From: CAJQQY01 sp964352225
Lineage (GTDB): Bacteria; Bacteroidota; Bacteroidia; Chitinophagales; Saprospiraceae
Length of the DNA stretch: 8,991 nt
NCBI GenBank assembly: GCA_964352225.1
Contig: CAYGRM010000282.1
Location: forward strand, 1-8,991
Direction of reading: 5' to 3'
Positions within the stretch are counted from its first letter, which is position 1. The number at the start of each line of letters is the position of its first letter. This document shows, in pieces, positions 1 through 5,828 of the stretch. The notes beneath the pieces are model-generated. The model was not told the origin of the DNA. It saw nothing but the letters and a program-made list of their open reading frames with translations, and made no database searches. The position numbers and the translations under genes are program-made.

Positions 1-53
1 ATTTGTTAGAGGTCGATCAAAAGTGCCCTTTCGTGTATATACCATAGGTCCAG

Positions 54-103
54 AGGACCAGCGCTAGCGACGATATTTATTGTGTTATAAGTTTGGGGCG
101 AGC
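54..103. repeat. Direct repeat copy 1, imperfect hairpin (attachment-site-like)
   Basis: This stretch aligns without gaps to 8878-8927, with 41 of 50 positions identical by my count. The core 63-103 matches 35 of 41, ending in the invariant GTTTGGGGCGAGC. The two ends can pair imperfectly: GCTAGC with GCGAGC, interrupted by an A-G mismatch, then a few more pairs towards the loop. A small perfect hairpin (GGTCC-AGA-GGACC, 47-59) lies directly beside it, and CGCTAGCG at 62-69 is palindromic. Two such copies near both ends of the window suggest a dispersed intergenic repeat or a recombination site. The canonical integron attC boxes are not clearly present. Confidence 0.65.
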
Positions 104-476
104 GGATACAACTACCATACAAAATCCCAATTAATCTATGACTTTGTTATGTAGACTAGATATATACTATTAAGGAGATGTGTATTCTTTGACAATGCTG
201 CAATTAATGGATAATTAGAAATGTATTGTTAGAAATACAACATAGTCGATGCGTTCAATTGCTTGAAATTAATCTTCTCAGATACACGAACATTAATTAT
301 CTACAAACTGAATTAATTTGAACTTTTTAGAGTATATTTAAAAAGAAATTGATCATCAAAGATTAGTACTTCACTTTACCTAAATTTATAAGGCAAAAAA
401 TATTAATCTAAATATCTGGTAATCAGATGCTAATAAAGTAATAATAGTATTATTTCACTCCTTAAACCACAAAATC
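104..476. other. AT-rich intergenic stretch, no gene seen
   Basis: All frames are interrupted by stops at short intervals and I see no RNA gene. The sequence is very AT-rich. It must hold whatever promoter drove the truncated gene at 477, but I cannot find a convincing TAnnTTTG element close to that start. Confidence 0.5.
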
Positions 477-662
477 ATGAAATATCTTTTACTATTTTTT
501 TTTACTTTTTGCTGTTCAGCCATTTATGCTCAAACGCAGATCGGCAACGATATTGACGGCGAAACACTAGGTGACCTATCCGGTCATTCGGTCTCGCTGT
601 CCATGGACGGTACTCGTGTGGCTATCGGAGCGATTTTGACGGAGCATTACTTCGTGATATAA
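477..662 (+). pseudogene. Truncated GNDIDGE-repeat secreted protein, 5' fragment
   Basis: The 61-residue frame starts with a typical Bacteroidota signal peptide (MKYLLLFFFTFCCSAIYAQ, cleavage expected near A-Q). It then reads TQIGNDIDGETLGDLSGHSVSLSMDGTRVAIGA, given here only as its key parts: QIGNDIDGE, SGHSVSLS, DGTRVAIGA. This is the opening of the FG-GAP-like GNDIDGE repeats found in long, secreted T9SS substrates of this phylum, which normally continue for several hundred residues. Here the match stops after VAIGA (about base 632). Nine or so unrelated residues follow and then a stop, so the gene is broken. GC content rises sharply after the signal peptide, as in the following gene. A sorting-domain remnant at 2858-3034 may be the lost 3' end of the same gene. 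A short peptide may still be made and exported, but no function is expected. Confidence 0.7.
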
Positions 663-669
663 AAAGTCA

Positions 670-694
670 TTTAGCCAGCTAAACTCCTTTTTTT
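670..694 (+). terminator. Weak terminator-like hairpin
   Basis: TTTAGC-CA-GCTAAA (670-683) is a perfect 6-bp stem with a 2-base loop, followed after four bases by a run of seven T. The stem is short and the loop very tight, so this is only a possible terminator after the fragment at 477-662. Confidence 0.25.
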
Positions 695-1008
695 ACGCCT
701 CGTACTGACTCAGCCAAAATCATTTCGTAAGGCAGTAAGAGGTTTTGAGACAGGTTCTAAGTCAAAAATATAACTCGCTGGAAGATTTCGATAAAAGTTA
801 TAACTTGTTTAAATTTGGAAATTGACCTGAGTAATTACCATAATTTTAAATAACCGATTATTATTCTACAATTATGAATAACAACCTGCATAAGTATTAT
901 AAAAGTTCAGGTGCTATGCACCGAACCGTACGAAGTAGCGCAGCTCATGAGCCAAGCAAACACTTTATTGTTTCGCAAGCGGAACAAATTGACTCGGCGC
1001 AGAGTGCC

Positions 1009-1040
1009 TTGACCTTTTCTGAAATCTATTATTCAATTTG
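1009..1040 (+). promoter_or_regulatory. Candidate Bacteroidota-type promoter for the gene at 1084
   Basis: TTG at 1009-1011 and TCAATTTG at 1033-1040, 21 bases apart, resemble the -33 TTG and -7 TAnnTTTG elements of the phylum, with one mismatch in the -7 box. The element ends 43 bases before the ATG at 1084. A second TAnnTTTG match (TAAATTTG, 810-817) lies further upstream and could give a longer leader that includes 874-1083. Confidence 0.3.
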
Positions 1041-1083
1041 TTATCCATATTTCCTGCAACTTAAACACCCACAAACTGTAAAT

Positions 1084-2904
1084 ATGCACCTGAATCGACT
1101 ATCCTTACTCCTATTCTTCTTGAGCTTCTGCTTCCTGACGCCCGGTCGTGCCCAAGTAATTGGGGAACAGGTGATCACCGGAGCCTACAACAAAATCTCA
1201 GAGCCGCAATCTTGGAATTTACCAATTCGTAACTTGGGGCGGGGAGAATTTTATGAGGTCAAAACCCAACATATACGCAATCCTGAGTTGAAAAAAATCA
1301 AAAAGAACAAGTCGCAAAAAATCACCTTTGGTAATGATCGTCAGCTCTACTACTTTATTGGAAAGCTGAAAAGAAAAGATTTAGCTAGGATCAACTATTC
1401 TTTTAAAGTGGAAGGCCCTATCTATTACGAAGATTCGAAGACTGTCTACCAAACTATCGAGCTGGACGAAAATGGTGACTTGGTTTCACAAACATTTTAC
1501 CATAAAAATGGGGAGATAAAAATGGTCAACATCATTGGGCAGCATGATGACTTCAGTCGGGTAATCAGTTATGACAAGAATGGTAGTATCAGCACGGCAT
1601 TTACGAACAATACTTACAGTAACGTTCTAATAGAAAATCATCCGCAAAGAGGTACTGTCAATCAAGCCTTTTGGTCGAAGAACGAGATTAAAGCCAATGT
1701 TTTGTGGAGCCCCGGCTACCTTTACATCGGCTGGCCGCATATTGGGTCGTTGCACACCGACAAAGGCTATGTGCTAACAGGCTTCCATTACCCACTTGAT
1801 CTTGAATTGGGGAATGCCTCCGTACTGTTTATAGAAAACGTAAAAACGGACTCCTGCTTCTGGAGTTTGATCATTGATGGAAAAATCAGAGAACTGATCC
1901 CTGCGAGTATCGAAGAAAAACCAGACATCGAAGAATTGTACAGCAATACGCAGGCAGAGGTTCTAAACTTCCAACGGATAGGGACCCAAAATGGTAAGTG
2001 GCAAAACAAGGGCAATTATAATGACAAGATGAAAGTGATGTACGAGCAAGAGATGGTAACGATACAGACTAAAAATAGTGAGTCCCTAAACGGCTATGGT
2101 ATTGTATTGACCAATAAAGACAATTACGGTGCGGGCGATAACGTCATCCTGAAAGTTGGATTTTTTAAAAACGGAAAACTACATGGACTCGGGTACAGCG
2201 CCAACCTGCAATACGATTTGGGTTACACGCCAAAAAACACCTCACTAGCCAACCTCAATGGTATTGACTGGAAAGTGGATTTTGGTTTTTTCGATCAGGG
2301 AGCAATAAGTCGTGGCGGTAAAATCTATACAGAAAAGCCTTACCCCACTAACCTAGATGTTTTCTCCGAAACCTTCGACGAACGTTACAAATGGATGGGA
2401 AGGACTCCATTTTCAAACTTATCAAACAGCACCATACCATTCAGTAAGGTTAGTAAGGAGTTCTATTTTTATTTGCCTGCGTTAAACCGAAAAATAGCCG
2501 CTCAGGATATTGACTACGCAAACAAAACGATTACGCTCTTCACCGATAAAGAAGGAGAATATGTAACGCTTTCTGCCAATGATGACATCTGGGCTTTTAA
2601 ATCTGATATCAATAGCTATAGGGTAAGCTGCCCTACCGTGGTGGCGGAGCAAAAATACGTAAGAAAGCAAGTCCCCCTCTTCCAGAGCTCTTCAGGATCC
2701 ACCACTACCACCAGAACCGTACATGGCGTTTATTACGATAAAGTAATTACCACTAGAACCTCCGGGCCAACGAAAACATTCTATACGGAGAAGGTGGTAC
2801 AGGATGGGTACAAGAATGTGACCTGTACGCAATGCAATGGTCTAGGCTATCTGATAAAGGACAAACAAGAAGGTGCTTTCTGCAAAATCAACTTTGATCA
2901 GTAA
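1084..2904 (+). CDS. Secreted MORN-like protein ending in a single CxxCxGxG zinc motif (probably 3'-truncated)
   Basis: The frame is open from an ATG at 874, but I chose the ATG at 1084. It opens a clean signal peptide (MHLNRLSLLLFFLSFCFLTPGRAQ) that the 70 extra residues would bury. The mature protein of about 580 residues is probably periplasmic or surface-exposed. Residues 110-170 contain YHKNGE / YDKNGS stretches like the MORN/YwqK-type repeats of Bacteroidota. Residues 336-372 hold another (NGYGIVL ... GFFKNGKLHGLGY). Residues 535-580 are rich in Ser/Thr and aromatic residues. CTQCNGLGY at 581-589 is one DnaJ-type zinc knuckle; such knuckles normally need a second CxxC, which is missing. 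The last 14 or so residues are an out-of-frame reading of a T9SS sorting domain (2858-3034), so the natural C-terminus appears lost. GC content is much higher than in the genes to the right. The molecular function is unknown to me. Confidence 0.75.
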   Translation: MHLNRLSLLLFFLSFCFLTPGRAQVIGEQVITGAYNKISEPQSWNLPIRNLGRGEFYEVKTQHIRNPELKKIKKNKSQKITFGNDRQLYYFIGKLKRKDLARINYSFKVEGPIYYEDSKTVYQTIELDENGDLVSQTFYHKNGEIKMVNIIGQHDDFSRVISYDKNGSISTAFTNNTYSNVLIENHPQRGTVNQAFWSKNEIKANVLWSPGYLYIGWPHIGSLHTDKGYVLTGFHYPLDLELGNASVLFIENVKTDSCFWSLIIDGKIRELIPASIEEKPDIEELYSNTQAEVLNFQRIGTQNGKWQNKGNYNDKMKVMYEQEMVTIQTKNSESLNGYGIVLTNKDNYGAGDNVILKVGFFKNGKLHGLGYSANLQYDLGYTPKNTSLANLNGIDWKVDFGFFDQGAISRGGKIYTEKPYPTNLDVFSETFDERYKWMGRTPFSNLSNSTIPFSKVSKEFYFYLPALNRKIAAQDIDYANKTITLFTDKEGEYVTLSANDDIWAFKSDINSYRVSCPTVVAEQKYVRKQVPLFQSSSGSTTTTRTVHGVYYDKVITTRTSGPTKTFYTEKVVQDGYKNVTCTQCNGLGYLIKDKQEGAFCKINFDQ

Positions 2905-3034
2905 GGCCCCCGCTGCGTATCGGATTGATATCAATGATTTGCAGCAAGGTTGCTATATCGTGAAGCTCATTTTAAACCAAAAAATATATACTGGTCGATT
3001 TATAAAAGTGGATTCAATTCGCTTTCCTTCCTAA
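2858..3034 (+). pseudogene. Orphan T9SS type A sorting domain (C-terminal remnant)
   Basis: In the frame one base ahead of the preceding gene, 58 codons are open from just after a TAA (2855-2857) to a TAA at 3032-3034. They read NKKVLSAKST ... YRIDINDLQQGCYIVKL ... YTGRFIKV. This is the second half of a type A sorting domain: a β-strand, an 'I(D/N)I..L..G.Y.V.L' core and a basic 'F.K' end. These domains direct outer-membrane export by the type IX secretion system and are normally the last 70-80 residues of a large secreted protein. No start codon or body in this frame is attached, so it is a remnant overlapping the 3' end of the 1084 gene. A well-formed terminator follows 40 bases later, as expected for a real gene end. 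It could be the 3' end of the fragment at 477-662, or it could have been joined to the 1084 gene by a recent frameshift. Confidence 0.72.
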
Positions 3035-3073
3035 AGGAATACGGCGGTCTGCAAATTGATTTTATTAGATATA

Positions 3074-3108
3074 AAAGCTCAATCATCTTTTGGTGGTTGG
3101 GCTTTTTT
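3074..3108 (+). terminator. Rho-independent terminator (copy 1 of a duplicated sequence)
   Basis: AGCTCAATCA (3076-3085) pairs with TGGTTGGGCT (3094-3103) over ten pairs including two G-U, with an 8-base loop. A run of T follows (3103-3108), and As before the stem extend it. It lies 40 bases after the stop of the T9SS remnant. Because the left side carries AAAA, it could also stop transcripts of the convergent gene ending at 3191. Confidence 0.7.
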
Positions 3109-3190
3109 GGGTTGGTCTGTAATCTTGTTTTTAAAAACTTGTGGATGCTAATGATAGCGATAGTTCTCCTCTTTTGGGTAATACTGCCTC

Positions 3191-3469
3191 TCATTTTAAA
3201 AAGGGGTCTCTTGCTGGGACTCCATCTCCTATCACAATATAGTCCTCGTTAACTTCTAACACCTTAAACTCCCTATCCAACAGATGAATTACCGTACTCT
3301 TGGCATCATAGAAAATCGTAGGACTAAATCCTTGATACCCTTTAGCAATATGTGGGGTGAGGGCAAAAGTCGATGGATTGGGCATCCCACAATACATGAT
3401 GGTAAATTTTCCTTTCAAAAAACCTTTTTTGATGGAGAGTAAGGAACCGGTGTAGATTTTATATTCCAT
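3191..3469 (-). CDS. Small hypothetical protein (92 aa)
   Basis: I do not recognise this family. The 92-residue product starts MEYKIYTGSLLSIKKG and is soluble-looking, with no signal peptide or membrane segment. It alternates hydrophobic and polar residues in a β-rich pattern (KFTIMYCGMPN, GFSPTIFYDAKSTVIHLL, EDYIVIGDG). Natural composition and secondary structure favour this strand over the opposing plus-strand frame (2950-3252), which is a low-complexity hydrophobic reading through a terminator. No Shine-Dalgarno is seen, as is normal here. The gene points towards the 1084 gene and sits between two copies of a terminator sequence (3074-3113 and 3572-3611). It may therefore have arrived as a small cassette or been caught in a local duplication. 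A perfect palindrome lies 60 bases upstream of its start and could affect its expression. Confidence 0.6.
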   Translation of the reverse strand: MEYKIYTGSLLSIKKGFLKGKFTIMYCGMPNPSTFALTPHIAKGYQGFSPTIFYDAKSTVIHLLDREFKVLEVNEDYIVIGDGVPARDPFLK

Positions 3470-3524
3470 TGGGTGAGTTGAATTGATAACAAAATACTAA
3501 TGTATACTTTTTGGGATGAAATAT

Positions 3525-3578
3525 GAAAGCTCCTGATTGTAATCCCGAATATTTTCGGGATTACAATCAGGAAAGCTC
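3525..3578. repeat. Perfect 38-bp palindrome flanked by 8-bp direct repeats
   Basis: CTGATTGTAATCCCGAA (3533-3549), loop TATT, and its exact reverse complement (3554-3570) form a 17-bp stem, 19 bp if flanking bases are included. On both sides stands GAAAGCTC (3525-3532 and 3571-3578). A perfect inverted repeat between an 8-bp direct repeat is the layout of a tiny non-autonomous mobile element with its target duplication. No transposase is present. It could also act as a bidirectional hairpin terminator, but neither side has a good T-run. Confidence 0.7.
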
Positions 3579-3611
3579 AATCATCTTTTGGTAGTTTGAC
3601 TTTTTTGAGTT
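3572..3611. repeat. Second, decayed copy of the terminator sequence
   Basis: This stretch matches 3074-3113 at 36 of 40 positions without gaps; the first 21 bases are identical. All four differences fall in the right half, where three break pairs of the stem (AGCTCAATCA against TAGTTTGACT). The hairpin is therefore weakened although the T-run is kept. The two copies lie 498 bases apart in the same orientation and bracket the 92-residue gene. Confidence 0.7.
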
Positions 3612-3785
3612 ATTGATTATTTTATTTCAAAACAATAGAATGGAGTTGTGCTGGATAGCGGGGTTCATCAATAGAAGGTAAAGCCTTGGGGAATGTTGAG
3701 CACCACCTTGCAAAGGCGTCGCTAGTGGGGAACTACCAAAGATGTAATTCCAGTAGTTTTAAAACTTAAAAATTATTTTTTATAA

Positions 3786-3825
3786 AAAGAGAGATTAGCA
3801 TGAATTTTCATGATAACCTCTCTTT
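3786..3825 (-). terminator. Strong terminator of the minus-strand gene cluster
   Basis: AAAGAGAG (3786-3793) pairs with CTCTCTTT (3818-3825). The stem continues through TTA/TAA and CATGAA/TTCATG with two single mismatches to a two-base loop. Read on the minus strand, it ends in CTCTCTTTTTAT, giving the T-run. It lies 59 bases after the stop of the gene ending at 3884, as expected for the end of the operon. Apart from this hairpin I see no feature in 3612-3883. Confidence 0.75.
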
Positions 3826-3883
3826 CCACTCATACCATTAAGTTTTATTTCCTTTTTAAACTCAAAATTGCACTTCCAATATA

Positions 3884-4807
3884 TTAATCAAATTCAATTA
3901 TATTTTCATAATTAGCTTTATAAAATAATTGAACTAGAAATTTAGAATCCCATGCAAATGCAGTCTTTGAATTGTAGTTTGGAAAAAAAACTTTCCCTAT
4001 TCCATTTTGGAAATATACTTTTTGAATAGCACGCCCCTTTCCTTCTGATACAAATAAGGTTTTATTGGTAGCTATGTCTTTGATTTTAATAAAGTATTCT
4101 CCATTAGGAACTTGATACCCAACTACAGATCCTAATTCAAATTCGAATGCAGTACCTACCCAATCTGAATAAGATTTAGTTTTAGACATACTTCCATTTC
4201 GTTTTCTTTTCATTGGCTTGATTTCAAACCTTTTGAAATAAGTATTTGCTACGTTATCCTCTAAAGCTTGAATCCAACTGAAAATTTTATCTTTATCTTC
4301 CAATTTGTTTTTCTGATCTTCAATTTCAGAATCTTTCTGTTCGAGTTCGAGTTCATGTCTTTCGGCTTCTAATGTTCGCGTTTTTTCATATCCCTCAATC
4401 ATGGTTTTATAAGCTAAAATTTGTTCTTTGACATTTTTCAATTCAGCAGATTGTGAAGAATTATTTGAAAGAAGTTCTAGTTCTCTCACCTCTAACTTTT
4501 TCTTTTCTTTTTTAAGATTTTGAATTGTTTTGTCTCTAGCTTCGATGGTTTTTTTATTGGCTTTATTTTTACCTTTTAAAGATCTATTTTCAGCCTCTAA
4601 AATTAATTCATCAGCAGTTTTAATAGTCGAAGAGTCTTTTCGATTAGTAATCAAAGTCAACTCACCTTCTATTTCACATTTTTCATAATCCTCCATTACC
4701 TCGCGGTGAGATTTGGATGGAGATTGGTTGAAATTTCCTTGTTGTGCGTAAACACTTGTAGAAAAAATTAAGGTAAATATTAAAAAGAAGCATTTTATCT
4801 TTTTCAT
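3884..4807 (-). CDS. Exported coiled-coil protein with C-terminal β domain
   Basis: This 307-residue protein starts with a clear signal peptide (MKKIKCFFLIFTLIFSTSVYAQ, cut near residue 21) and should act in the periplasm or at the cell surface. Residues 64-175 are a long charged coiled coil, with heptad-like Leu/Ile spacing and many Lys and Glu. Residues 185-305 form a β-rich domain with FKRFEIKPMKRKR, GYQVPNGEYFIKIKD and KVYFQNGIGKVFFPN. I do not recognise the family. The start overlaps the stop of the upstream gene as ATGA (4804-4807), so translation is very probably coupled and the two proteins likely work together. A strong terminator follows. A coiled coil beside a single-pass membrane protein suggests a rod or tether built from the inner membrane into the periplasm; that is inference. 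Confidence 0.8.
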   Translation of the reverse strand: MKKIKCFFLIFTLIFSTSVYAQQGNFNQSPSKSHREVMEDYEKCEIEGELTLITNRKDSSTIKTADELILEAENRSLKGKNKANKKTIEARDKTIQNLKKEKKKLEVRELELLSNNSSQSAELKNVKEQILAYKTMIEGYEKTRTLEAERHELELEQKDSEIEDQKNKLEDKDKIFSWIQALEDNVANTYFKRFEIKPMKRKRNGSMSKTKSYSDWVGTAFEFELGSVVGYQVPNGEYFIKIKDIATNKTLFVSEGKGRAIQKVYFQNGIGKVFFPNYNSKTAFAWDSKFLVQLFYKANYENIIEFD

Positions 4808-5322
4808 GATTTTAGCATTTTAGTGTATTTGGAAATGGATTGCCTCAATTCAAAAATATCTGTATCGATATCTTCTCCAGCTTTGCATTTTTCAATTAAC
4901 CGCGGTATTTCGTCATATTTGATCAGCAGCAGTTTAAAGGTGGTGCTTTCCACCATCATTTTCTTTTCTTCCAAAGTAAGATTCTGTTTTTTCTTCTGTA
5001 ATTTTTCTAAAAAGTAGAGGTGCTTTGGAATTCCATATTTGAGAATTACTGCATCAATACTTGTGTAAATTGATTTTAAATCTTTGCAACCATCACCACC
5101 TAATTTTACTTCTTCTTCATCTTCCCAAATACTAATTTCTACACCTGATGATTCTGTTTGGATTTTTGCAATAAAATTTTTGGAATTGAAGGAACTCATG
5201 GTTAAGTAGGTAAAAAAACACCCTAAAATAAATCCCCAAAACATCCAACTTTTTAAGATAGAACTGATAAAATCCCATAAGGTCATTCCAACTGTTCTTG
5301 GATTTGTAGCTGAATTACTCAT
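4804..5322 (-). CDS. Single-pass membrane protein, unknown family (172 aa)
   Basis: The frame is open from an ATG at 5370, but I prefer the ATG at 5322 (MSNSATNPRTVGMTLWDF). It leaves a short polar N-terminus before the membrane segment and has a typical AT-rich leader (ACACAAAAATTAATTCAATT). One hydrophobic helix spans roughly residues 26-44 (WMFWGFILGCFFTYLTM). The following 125 residues contain a short β-rich part (FIAKIQTESSGVEISIWEDE) and then helices rich in Lys and Glu (residues 98-170). There is no cleavable signal, so the segment is probably a membrane anchor. The stop overlaps the start of the coiled-coil gene by ATGA, and the lipoprotein gene lies 116 bases upstream on the same strand. 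I do not recognise the family. Confidence 0.77.
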   Translation of the reverse strand: MSNSATNPRTVGMTLWDFISSILKSWMFWGFILGCFFTYLTMSSFNSKNFIAKIQTESSGVEISIWEDEEEVKLGGDGCKDLKSIYTSIDAVILKYGIPKHLYFLEKLQKKKQNLTLEEKKMMVESTTFKLLLIKYDEIPRLIEKCKAGEDIDTDIFELRQSISKYTKMLKS

Positions 5323-5438
5323 AATTGAATTAATTTTTGTGTGAACTTTTTGGTGAAAAACAAAAAGCATTTCTCACGGTTTTTAAAATTATTTAGAAGT
5401 AAAGTCCAACTCTTACTCTGCTTCCAAATAGTAATATT

Positions 5439-5828
5439 TTATTGGTTAGTAATTTCCATATTCTCCAATTCAGAGTATGATTCTTTGACAAAAACTAGAT
5501 TGAAATCATCACCGTTACTGTAGATTGGAGTAATGGTTCCAAAAATTTTAATTTTAGAATTTTCTGGTAACGGAAGGATGCTAGTTAAAACTAGCATTGT
5601 ACATCCATCATCAGTTGATTCCACAAAATAGAACCCTCTACTATGAAAATAAAAGGAACTTAATACTTGACAATTTGTCAATATTATTGGGATGTTCGCA
5701 TAACGTCGAATGTCCTTAGCAGCAACAGCTAATCGAACTTCTTCAGTTGATGTGATTGAATAAGGAGCTAAATCAGGAGATTCACAGCTCCGATAAACTA
5801 ATAGGAATATTCCTATCTTGAATACCAT
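5439..5828 (-). CDS. Putative lipoprotein with OB-fold-like domain
   Basis: From the ATG at 5828 the product is 129 residues: MVFKIGIFLLVYRSC, then ESPDLAPYS. The hydrophobic stretch followed by Ser-Cys resembles a lipoprotein signal, although the residues before the Cys (V-Y-R-S) fit the lipobox poorly. Residues 44-118 follow an OB-fold-like pattern: NIPIILTNCQVLSSF, FYFVESTDDGCTMLV, LPENSKIKIFGTI and FNLVFVKES. This is what small lipid-anchored OB proteins of Bacteroidota look like, but it is a pattern judgement only. An in-frame ATG at 5870 would add 14 residues (MERSTGSSFSFFWK). The hairpin CATTTTCC-A7-GGAAAATG (5826-5848) covers the 5828 start. It is probably the first gene of the cluster with those at 4804 and 3884, though the 116-base gap leaves room for a separate promoter. 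Confidence 0.62.
   Translation of the reverse strand: MVFKIGIFLLVYRSCESPDLAPYSITSTEEVRLAVAAKDIRRYANIPIILTNCQVLSSFYFHSRGFYFVESTDDGCTMLVLTSILPLPENSKIKIFGTITPIYSNGDDFNLVFVKESYSELENMEITNQ

Noticed and set aside
2..67. Open frame from the window edge ending in a TAG inside the first repeat
   Set aside because: Only 21 codons are visible and another frame is also open to 47; too little to call the end of an upstream gene.
54..103. Bona fide integron attC site
   Set aside because: The left-hand AAC box is missing and the site is short; no integrase gene is in the window, so only attC-like is justified.
874..1083. In-frame 70-codon extension upstream of the signal peptide of the 1084 gene
   Set aside because: It would bury a clear signal peptide, has no recognisable domain, and a promoter-like element falls within it. 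I treat it as chance open frame.
1788..2670. Minus-strand frames within the 1084 gene
   Set aside because: They are shadows of a long, well-supported coding region.
3000..3194. Minus-strand frame of 64 residues
   Set aside because: It is antisense to the sorting-domain remnant and terminator, with no credible start or composition.
2950..3252. Plus-strand frame of 100 residues with a hydrophobic stretch
   Set aside because: It overlaps the T9SS remnant in another frame, reads straight through a strong terminator and opposes the better 92-residue gene.
3655..3740. G-rich patches (TAGCGGGG, CTTGGGGAA, CTAGTGGGGAAC) resembling the direct repeat
   Set aside because: They do not align beyond a few bases with the 54-103 repeat and form no consistent stem.
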